A DNA stretch of 5,826 bases from an uncultured Bacteroidaceae bacterium. GTDB lineage: Bacteria; Bacteroidota; Bacteroidia; Bacteroidales; Bacteroidaceae. Under the pieces are notes generated by a model, which searched no databases, was not told the origin of the DNA, and saw only the letters and a list, made by a program, of their open reading frames with translations. Positions 1-5,109 of this stretch are shown one piece after another. Each line of letters opens with the position of its first letter. The stretch's first letter is position 1. The stretch is from contig CAJGCJ010000118.1 in the NCBI GenBank assembly GCA_904501775.1, positions 1-5,826 on the forward strand, read 5' to 3'. The translations under genes were made by a program, and so were the position numbers.

Positions 1-19
1 AGCGTTTTTCCTGACAAAT

Positions 20-93
20 TCTTCAGTAGCTCAGTCGGTTAGAGCACCTGACTGTTAATCAGGGGGTCGTAGGTTCAAGTCCTACCTGAAGAG
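20..93 (+). tRNA. tRNA-Asn (anticodon GTT)
   Basis: A complete 74-nt cloverleaf can be folded by eye. The acceptor stem TCTTCAG (20-26) pairs perfectly with CTGAAGA (86-92), with discriminator G at 93. T27-A28 precede a D arm GCTC...GAGC. The anticodon stem CCTGA/TCAGG (47-51 / 59-63) encloses loop CTGTTAA with anticodon GTT at 54-56, which reads Asn codons AAC and AAT. The T arm is GTAGG-TTCAAGT-CCTAC. CCA is not encoded (GCAA follows position 92), so it would be added after transcription, as is common in Bacteroidetes. It is the only RNA gene seen. Its promoter is not evident in the 19 bases available upstream, so it may be the last member of a longer transcript starting outside the window. 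Confidence 0.97.
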
Positions 94-94
94 C

Positions 95-126
95 AAAGCG
101 AGTAACAAATGTTACTCGCTTTTTTT
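95..126 (+). terminator. Intrinsic terminator of tRNA-Asn
   Basis: AAAGCGAGTAAC (95-106) and GTTACTCGCTTT (111-122) form a perfect 12-bp stem around a 4-nt AAAT loop, followed by a T run to 126. It starts two bases after the tRNA's last base, so it ends the tRNA transcript. The A-rich left arm means it could also work on the minus strand. Confidence 0.92.
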
Positions 127-274
127 GTCTTAATGCCCCTAATCCGGCCTCGTCTGCTTACCTGTAAAGCAAGCTGTAAGGTATGTGGAGGGTTTTGTCA
201 ATCCATAAAGGGAAGTCTGTACATCTGCAAAAGTTTTGGGGTGCTATATAAATGTTATTTTTTGGAAATAGTGT

Positions 275-318
275 ATAACATATAAGCAGCACTGCTCGCG
301 GTGCTGCTTATATGTTAT
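275..318 (-). terminator. 18-bp perfect inverted repeat, likely terminator of the sigma-factor operon
   Basis: The arm at 275-292 (ending AAGCAGCAC) is the exact reverse complement of 301-318 (starting GTGCTGCTT), with an 8-nt loop TGCTCGCG. It lies 11 bases beyond the stop codon of the last minus-strand gene, in the convergent space facing the tRNA. That position and the long stem suggest transcription termination and 3'-end protection of the sigma-operon mRNA. Neither side has a proper T run directly after the stem: the minus-strand flank is AT-rich, with a run of A rather than T. Rho-independent termination is therefore likely but not certain. Alternatives are an mRNA-stabilising hairpin or part of a small RNA. 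Confidence 0.65.
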
Positions 319-329
319 GTTTCAATCGT

Positions 330-1250
330 TTATAGTCCAAAGAGTATTCCTGCCGACATTGAGCGGAACTCGGGGCCTCGGTTTTCTGATATTACGTTCG
401 TTGGTGAATATTTGAAATACAACGAGAACGGTTTTATATATACAATGCCTTTAAAGTCAACTGTTACAAAGTTTTGATGTATGTCATAGTAGCGATCTTT
501 TCCCGGTGTTCCATCGACCCTCCATCGAGTCTTTATGTTACCGCCTGTGTTTATGTTGAGAACGGGTCCTATTCCTACGCCAAAGTTCTTGTTTATCTTA
601 TGTTTTAATATCATGGAGAAGGCGAGGCTGAATATCTTTATTCGTGAGAAATTTATCTCGGCTCCATCCGGATAATCCTTTAATACGATATTGTTGGTCT
701 CTTTGACGAAACGTTTGTCGCCTGTCATGCGGTAGTTGCGCCAATTTATACCGAAACCGAAGTTGATATAGCTCTTTCGTGTCAGATGGTACTCTACATC
801 CAGCAGTTCGTCGAGAATGAACTCGAATGAGCCGTTGCTGAACGGGAGGTCCACTCCGTCACCTTCGCCGGTTGCGCTCACTAAGCCTATACCAAATTGC
901 GGCTCTATGGTTATGTCGATGTACGGTTTGAAAGGCTTGTTCTTTGATTTCTGGTCGTCACCTGAAAACGGAATCTTGAAATTCCAGTCATCACTCTCTT
1001 TGTGGGTAGAGGTGCTGCTTGTGTACTCCTTTTCTATAGAATATTTATAGGCGTCGTTGTCTTCCTTGCCTTCAACAACTATTTTTATGAAATTTTCGCC
1101 ATCGGTAATATGTACCTTGTTGGGCCTGTTTATCACAAGTGTGCTGTCGGTTTCTGCACTCTTTCTCACTTGGGTCGAGTCGATGTTTGTCATTGCAGCA
1201 AGTGACGTACACAATGCCATTATCATGGCGGTTAGAATTGATTTTTTCAT
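330..1250 (-). CDS. Secreted protein with predicted outer-membrane beta-barrel; last gene of sigma operon
   Basis: This 306-residue protein has no recognised name. Residues 1-19 form a signal peptide (MKKS, then a hydrophobic stretch, then SLAA). Residues about 22-105 are a polar, periplasmic-looking segment: DSTLVINRPNKVHITDG, a VEGKEDNDAYKYS strand, then a Ser/Thr-rich and a Lys-rich linker. From about 108 to the end there are alternating amphipathic strands rich in aromatic residues and Gly (IDITIEPQFGIGL, YINFGFGINW, IKIFSLAFSMIL, FGVGIGPVLNI, FVTVDFKGIVYI, FSLYFKYS, SMSAGILFGL). This pattern is typical of small Bacteroidetes outer-membrane beta-barrels. The start at 1250 is chosen because it yields an intact signal peptide. 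The gene begins 31 bases after the preceding gene's stop and is followed by the 275-318 hairpin, so it is probably the distal gene of a four-gene operon headed by an ECF sigma factor. Whether it senses envelope state or is a regulated output cannot be told. Confidence 0.85.
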   Translation of the reverse strand: MKKSILTAMIMALCTSLAAMTNIDSTQVRKSAETDSTLVINRPNKVHITDGENFIKIVVEGKEDNDAYKYSIEKEYTSSTSTHKESDDWNFKIPFSGDDQKSKNKPFKPYIDITIEPQFGIGLVSATGEGDGVDLPFSNGSFEFILDELLDVEYHLTRKSYINFGFGINWRNYRMTGDKRFVKETNNIVLKDYPDGAEINFSRIKIFSLAFSMILKHKINKNFGVGIGPVLNINTGGNIKTRWRVDGTPGKDRYYDIHQNFVTVDFKGIVYIKPFSLYFKYSPTNVISENRGPEFRSMSAGILFGL

Positions 1251-1281
1251 GATCTATATGTATTATTATTTTATTTCATGG

Positions 1282-1719
1282 TTATCTGAACATCTTTTTT
1301 AGCTCCTCTATGCTGGGGTAGCCTTCCATGTATACTACGGTACTTTCGTCATTCTCGTCGCTGCGTAGTGAACTGTTACGGTAAAATATGTATCTGTTTT
1401 GGCCGTTTATGGGTTTGAACATGAAGAAACCGTAGTAAAGTTTGCCGTTTATGTAGCCGCACTCTTTGTCTATGGCTTTAGCGGCATCGCTCTCAATGGC
1501 TTTCTCGATGTCGGAAAAGAGTATTGTGTCGCATGTTGTTATGCTGCGAAAGAGTGTGAGATTATACTCCTTGAGCATCTTCCCTTTGATGTATGTGGCT
1601 TCGAATTTCAGATTCCACTTGTCGCTGCCGCTGAAAAGCGGCTCTATGGCAAGGCCGCTCTGCGCCTTGACTCCTGTGAGAGTGAGCAGGATTATTATAA
1701 GTGCTGTCAGGTGTCTCAT
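1282..1719 (-). CDS. Small secreted protein of unknown function (possibly DUF6108-like)
   Basis: This is a 145-residue protein. Residues 1-19 are a clear signal peptide (MRHLTALIIILLTLTGVKA, cleavage likely before QS). There is no lipobox Cys at the cleavage site, so it is predicted soluble in the periplasm or secreted, not a lipoprotein. The mature part has a strand-like KWNLKFEATYIKGKMLKEYNLTLFRSI, then an acidic helix (DIEKAIESDAAKAID). Next come YINGKLYYGFFMFKPINGQNRYIFYRNSSL and a terminal helix SIEELKKMFR. It contains two cysteines (about residues 63 and 87), which could form a disulfide. From memory it resembles short Bacteroides proteins encoded beside ECF sigma factors and grouped as DUF6108; this was not verified. 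It starts 9 bases after the putative anti-sigma stop and ends 31 bases before the beta-barrel gene, which implies co-transcription and a shared envelope role. No catalytic motif is recognised. Confidence 0.85.
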   Translation of the reverse strand: MRHLTALIIILLTLTGVKAQSGLAIEPLFSGSDKWNLKFEATYIKGKMLKEYNLTLFRSITTCDTILFSDIEKAIESDAAKAIDKECGYINGKLYYGFFMFKPINGQNRYIFYRNSSLRSDENDESTVVYMEGYPSIEELKKMFR

Positions 1720-1728
1720 GTTGCTGTT

Positions 1729-2217
1729 CTATTCAGTTCTTATTTCTATCTCTTTGTTGTTCTCGTTCAGTGTGCCGAATATGTCGGAAAGCTGTTCGTG
1801 TGCACTGTATTGTTCCGTATTGTTGTTTACATGGGTCATGGCCTTTTGCATTTGTGATAACACTGTGGCTTTGTCGGTATATCGTTTGCCGTCGATATAT
1901 GCTATGTAAATATTCTCTTCCTGAAGGTTTACATGCCATATTCCTAATATGCAGGCAACTGTTATCACTGCTGCTGCGCTGTAACTTGCAATTCTTGATA
2001 TGTCGTATCTGCGGCTCTTGCTTGTAGTGTGCATTCTTAGCTCTTTTCCTACGGCAAGATAACCCATGACAGCCTTTATTTCATTGAAACAGGGGTCGTC
2101 TGAAGCCTTACTTGTCAGAAACATTCTCAGTTCGTTCTCTTCTTGCGGTGTAGTGGTTGCCTCGAAGTAGCGCTGCGTCAGTGTTTGCCATTCCTGTATT
2201 GTACGTATAGTTTTCAT
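1729..2217 (-). CDS. Putative anti-sigma factor, single transmembrane helix
   Basis: This 162-residue protein is called from position and topology. The N-terminal cytoplasmic part (residues 1 to about 72) has the pattern EWQTLTQRYFEATTTPQEENELRMFL, seen at the start of many Bacteroidetes anti-sigma proteins. One hydrophobic helix follows at about 74-95 (IASYSAAAVITVACILGIWHV), then a short periplasmic tail of about 65 residues beginning IYIAYIDGKRYTDKATVLSQMQKAM. It has no FecR domain and no zinc-binding HxxxCxxC motif, so it is neither the SusCD/TonB type nor a ZAS type. An ATG at 2256 would add 13 Lys/Arg-rich residues and overlap the sigma gene by 28 bases. The ATG at 2217, 11 bases after the sigma stop, gives the natural family-like start and is preferred. 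Expected role (inferred): hold the adjacent ECF sigma factor inactive until a periplasmic signal arrives. Confidence 0.8.
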   Translation of the reverse strand: MKTIRTIQEWQTLTQRYFEATTTPQEENELRMFLTSKASDDPCFNEIKAVMGYLAVGKELRMHTTSKSRRYDISRIASYSAAAVITVACILGIWHVNLQEENIYIAYIDGKRYTDKATVLSQMQKAMTHVNNNTEQYSAHEQLSDIFGTLNENNKEIEIRTE

Positions 2218-2228
2218 ATTGTCTTTTT

Positions 2229-2720
2229 TTATATGGCGTTTCTTCGTCGGTAACATTCTCTTATCTTTTTTCTTGCTCTTGACAGTTGCATCCGCACTGC
2301 TGTCTGCTGCATGCCGAGCCTTTCTGCTATTGACTCGAGTGGTTCTCCTTTATATTCCCTGCTTTCGAGAATCTGCTTCTGGAGTGGTGTCAGCTCTTTC
2401 TCTATAATAGCTTCTACTTCGTTGAACAATTCCTCCCTGTCGCTGCTCTCTTCGTCGAGTGTGTCATGCTCTTCGTCAATTCTTATGGTCTCTATCTTAC
2501 GTTTACGGTGTTGGTCTATAATTATATTCTTCAGTGTTGTAATGCTTAGTGCTTCGGCCTCTTTATTCGTTTTTATATCATCTTTTCGAGGCCATAATCG
2601 ACAGAAGGTCTCCTGTAGCGCGTCATCGGCGTCACTGCTTGCCGTTGAGAATCTTGCAGCCAATTGAATCAGTTTCCTTCGCATGGCTGTAAACGTGGAT
2701 ACAAGTATTTCTTCACTCAT
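2229..2720 (-). CDS. ECF-type RNA polymerase sigma-70 factor
   Basis: At 163 residues this has the usual length and two-domain build of extracytoplasmic-function sigma factors. Region 2 covers about residues 8-75, with the core-binding signature DADDALQETFCRLW (30-43) and a basic DNA-melting end IIIDQHRKRKIE. An acidic linker (about 80-103) follows. Region 4 covers about 107-158: LTPLQKQILESREYKGEPLESIAERLGM, then the recognition helix QQTAVRMQLSRARKKIRE. There is no region 1.1 or 3. It directs core RNA polymerase to a small regulon, often including its own operon. It is the first gene of a tight minus-strand cluster with a membrane partner, a secreted protein and a barrel protein. The start at 2720 is the ATG that gives a family-like N terminus. 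The specific sigma name and regulon cannot be told from sequence. Confidence 0.93.
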   Translation of the reverse strand: MSEEILVSTFTAMRRKLIQLAARFSTASSDADDALQETFCRLWPRKDDIKTNKEAEALSITTLKNIIIDQHRKRKIETIRIDEEHDTLDEESSDREELFNEVEAIIEKELTPLQKQILESREYKGEPLESIAERLGMQQTAVRMQLSRARKKIRECYRRRNAI

Positions 2721-2801
2721 CTGTCGTTGTTGTTCTGTGTCTTTCTGTTATGTAAAACGAAAAAGTGTAGCTGTTGTAACATACTTTTTCATTTTTTTTA
2801 T
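2721..2801 (-). promoter_or_regulatory. Probable promoter region of the sigma operon (no canonical element)
   Basis: Only about 80 bases lie between the terminator of the upstream gene and the sigma-factor ATG, so the operon's own promoter should be here. No TAnnTTTG housekeeping element is visible on the minus strand. A weak ECF-like pair can be drawn (minus-strand AAC at 2775-2773 and CGT at 2759-2757), but the 13-base gap is shorter than usual. The location is inferred and the exact element is unproven. Confidence 0.35.
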
Positions 2802-2841
2802 AAAAAAACAAGTCCATTCAATTGCGAATGGACTTGTTTTT
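2802..2841 (-). terminator. Intrinsic terminator of the ppiD-like gene
   Basis: The arm 2804-2819 (AAAAACAAGTCCATTC) is the exact reverse complement of 2826-2841, giving a 16-bp stem with a 6-nt loop. On the minus strand the stem is followed by a T run (complement of A2808 down to A2802). It starts 19 bases past the ppiD-like stop codon. The T-rich right arm gives symmetry, so it may also act on the plus strand. Confidence 0.9.
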
Positions 2842-2860
2842 GTGTTTGTCTTTTCTATTA

Positions 2861-4990
2861 TTAGAAATAGAGGTATCTGTTGTCTTCAATATTTGCCTTC
2901 TCAACAAGGTCGCGCATGAAGAACTGATTTGCAAAATTCTTGCCGGTTGTCTTGAGTGATGCCTCTTCGTTTGCTGCATTGAACTCTCCATCCTTTGCAT
3001 TCTTTGCGATGAGCTTGATTACATATACGCCTGCTACGCCTTCGATAGGAGCACTAACTTCGCCCGGCTGCAACTTTGTAACAGCTGCTGATATTGCCGA
3101 TTCATTGGTGCTTGTCTTGTTGATGTATGCAGGTGCTGCAAAACTGATGCGCTTAACGCTGTCTGTCTTTACTGCTGCAATGCTTGAGAGCTCGTCAAAG
3201 TTCTTGCCCTTGATTTCGGCCATAATCTTCTGTGCCTTCTTCGCGTTTATGCTCTTTGTACGTGTGATGCCTGCAAGCTTCTCTTTTGAAGTGTAACCTT
3301 TCTCGTTGATCTTGTTAAGAGCAACTACAAGGAGGTTGTCGCTGTTGCCGCACTCGTACAGGGGTGATACGTTGCCTTCCTCTGCATCGCGGAATGTCCA
3401 ACGTATTGCGTCGCGTGTGCCCGAGATGTTACCTACGCCGTATGCCCAGTTGTAGATCTCCTGTGTGGGTGATACGCGGTAGCCATACTCCTCGGCGTTC
3501 TTATCAAGGTCGTCAGCGGTGTTGCATGATGCTACGAACTGGCTGAATTTGTTGTAAGCGTCGCTGTATGTCTCTTTGCTGAACTCTGATGTACGTTTGA
3601 TGACGAATGCGTGATACTTTGTCTCGGGGTTCTTCTTGTCTATTACCTGATAGATGATGTTTGAATTGCCACTCTCAAGAGCAAGTACCTCGTATGTACC
3701 CTTCTTGCCATTGAGCAATGCCTTTGCATATGCAAGGTTGTCGCCTACCATGGGGAAACCCTCGTACATGGGTGATGTCAACCACATTGAGTCTGACTGT
3801 GCCTGACCCATGTCTGTCGCAATCTGCTTGAAATCTGCACCCTTCTTGTTAAGTACGTTAAGAAGGCTGTCTGTCAACGCTGCTGTTCTTTCTGCGTTCT
3901 CGCTTGTTACAAAGAGTGTGCGATAGAGTATAGAGTCAGCAACTGTCTCTTTACCTATATATTTATATACGGTGTATGAGTCATCAGACTGGTTGTAGAA
4001 AGGACCTACTACCTCGTTTTCTTTTGCCTTCTCCAACTGCAGCTGTACCTCCTCGGGATATGCCTCTTTTGACCAAGCCAAAGTAGAGTAGGGAACCTCG
4101 CTGTTTGAAAGGCGAGCGATTGTTGCATAGTCCTCGTCACCTGCTCTCAAAGAGTCTGCATAAGCCGAAAGCTCATTCTTGAGGTCTGCACGGTCTGCTG
4201 CGCTGGGTGTAACCTTGTAGCTGACGTATTTAATGTCGCGGCTCTCGTACATCTCGCGATAAGATTCCTTGATAGCGTCATATGTCTTGTTGAGATCTGC
4301 ATCGCTTACTTTTACAGTTGAATCGGCAATTGCGCTGTAGGGATATACCTTCAACTCAACATCGTATGTGTTTGTGCTGCTCTCGTATGCATACTTTGCA
4401 GCTACAGGGTTAGAGATGAATGAGTTTGAAAGCAACGCGTAGTACTTCTGGATAAGTGCATTCTGCATGATGTTCTTCTCCATGAACTTCCAGCACTCGT
4501 AGAACTGCATGTATGTGGGGTTGTTCTTGTTCTCTTCGTATGTTGCAAGCATGTTGCTTACTACGTCATAGTCAAATTTGCCCTGTTCGTTGTTGAAGAT
4601 GGGGAACTGACGGAAGATGGGGTCCTCGCCTTTCTTTACGATGTCACGAAGCTCTGCTGCAGTAACGGTAAGACCGATCTTGTCGGCTTCAGCTTTTACT
4701 ACCTGATATTGCAGATAGCTGTTCCATACTCTGTCTTTGATGTTGTTGAGTTCGGCTTCGCTCAATGTGCTGCTGTTTCTCATGTATTTGTATACATTTG
4801 ACTGCTCTTCGTACATCTGCTGGAAATCTACTGCAGATATCTCTTCTCCGTTGATTGAACCAACCGACTGTGAACCTTGGGGAGATTGGAAAATTCTCAA
4901 TGCGTCACCTGCAATGAATGCAAGTAGTGCAAGACCTACGAATATAAGAAGTAGGGGGCCTGCGTTACGCAGTTTTTGTAGTGTGGCCAT
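2861..4990 (-). CDS. PpiD/SurA-type membrane-anchored periplasmic folding factor (peptidylprolyl isomerase family)
   Basis: This 709-residue protein is a typical Bacteroidetes PpiD-like chaperone. Its short cytoplasmic start MATLQKLRNAG is followed by one N-terminal membrane helix (about 11-31, PLLLIFVGLALLAFIAGDAL) that anchors a large periplasmic part. Residues about 43-240 form a SurA/PpiD-like N-terminal chaperone domain (VGSINGEEISAVDFQQMYEEQ, then helices). After it come parvulin-like segments, clearest at about 250-346 and 347-452 (YRTLFVTSENAERTAALTDS, then KKGADFKQIATDMGQAQSDS, ending SNIIYQVIDKK). Related modules seem to follow at about 457-562 and 564-663 (ending GVYVIKLIAK). The histidines expected of active parvulins at the first and last strands are not evident, so chaperone activity is likelier than isomerase activity. 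Expected role: folding of exported and outer-membrane proteins. It has its own promoter element upstream and a strong terminator downstream. PpiD-like is the best name; SurA proper is shorter and has no anchor. Confidence 0.9.
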   Translation of the reverse strand: MATLQKLRNAGPLLLIFVGLALLAFIAGDALRIFQSPQGSQSVGSINGEEISAVDFQQMYEEQSNVYKYMRNSSTLSEAELNNIKDRVWNSYLQYQVVKAEADKIGLTVTAAELRDIVKKGEDPIFRQFPIFNNEQGKFDYDVVSNMLATYEENKNNPTYMQFYECWKFMEKNIMQNALIQKYYALLSNSFISNPVAAKYAYESSTNTYDVELKVYPYSAIADSTVKVSDADLNKTYDAIKESYREMYESRDIKYVSYKVTPSAADRADLKNELSAYADSLRAGDEDYATIARLSNSEVPYSTLAWSKEAYPEEVQLQLEKAKENEVVGPFYNQSDDSYTVYKYIGKETVADSILYRTLFVTSENAERTAALTDSLLNVLNKKGADFKQIATDMGQAQSDSMWLTSPMYEGFPMVGDNLAYAKALLNGKKGTYEVLALESGNSNIIYQVIDKKNPETKYHAFVIKRTSEFSKETYSDAYNKFSQFVASCNTADDLDKNAEEYGYRVSPTQEIYNWAYGVGNISGTRDAIRWTFRDAEEGNVSPLYECGNSDNLLVVALNKINEKGYTSKEKLAGITRTKSINAKKAQKIMAEIKGKNFDELSSIAAVKTDSVKRISFAAPAYINKTSTNESAISAAVTKLQPGEVSAPIEGVAGVYVIKLIAKNAKDGEFNAANEEASLKTTGKNFANQFFMRDLVEKANIEDNRYLYF

Positions 4991-5043
4991 AGTTTTTTTA
5001 TTATTTTTAATTTATATATTCATTATATCCAATGTAAACGCGG

Positions 5044-5051
5044 CAAAGATA
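5044..5051 (-). promoter_or_regulatory. Bacteroidetes -7 promoter element for the ppiD-like gene
   Basis: The minus strand reads TATCTTTG at 5051-5044, an exact match to the TAnnTTTG element used by the primary sigma factor of Bacteroides. It is followed by CCGCG and lies 53 bases before the ATG at 4990, in an AT-rich 119-base gap. About 20 bases further upstream the expected TTTG (-33) is not clear (ATTA-like), which is common because that element is weakly conserved. It implies the foldase gene can be transcribed independently of the CorC/HlyC gene upstream. Confidence 0.65.
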
Positions 5052-5109
5052 GTAAAATGCTTTTGATTTTTAATAATATTGAGGTAAAAAAATATTGGTG
5101 TAAATGGCT

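Noticed and set aside
155..171. Short hairpin TGCTT/AAGCA and nearby CTTAC/GTAAG pairing suggestive of a riboswitch or attenuator
   Set aside because: The stems are only 5 bp, compete with each other, and no downstream plus-strand gene exists to regulate.
1..330. Integrated element or attachment site at tRNA-Asn
   Set aside because: No integrase, no direct repeat of the tRNA 3' end and no mobile gene are seen in the window.
817..1302. Plus-strand ORFs of 67-81 codons opposite the barrel protein gene
   Set aside because: They overlap one another in different frames, lie antisense to a better-supported gene, and show no family-like motif.
1399..2027. Several long plus-strand ORFs of 108-152 codons opposite the secreted and anti-sigma genes
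   Set aside because: They are antisense to genes with clear signal peptide, TM and operon logic. Their translations are Cys/Leu/Val-rich, low in charged residues, and match no recognised fold.
2218..2256. Earlier ATG of the putative anti-sigma gene at 2256
   Set aside because: It would overlap the sigma gene by 28 bases and add a Lys/Arg-rich tail unlike the family's usual N terminus. The ATG at 2217 fits better, though translational coupling with the earlier start cannot be excluded.
2219..3296. Plus-strand ORFs of 62-118 codons opposite the sigma and foldase genes, including Ser-rich ones
   Set aside because: The Ser- and Leu-rich composition is what the opposite strand of Glu/Lys/Asp-rich coding sequence produces; no start context or motif supports them.
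5071..5097. AATATT pair as a terminator for the CorC/HlyC gene
   Set aside because: Only a 6-bp all-AT stem with a 10-base loop; too weak to call a terminator in an AT-rich gap.
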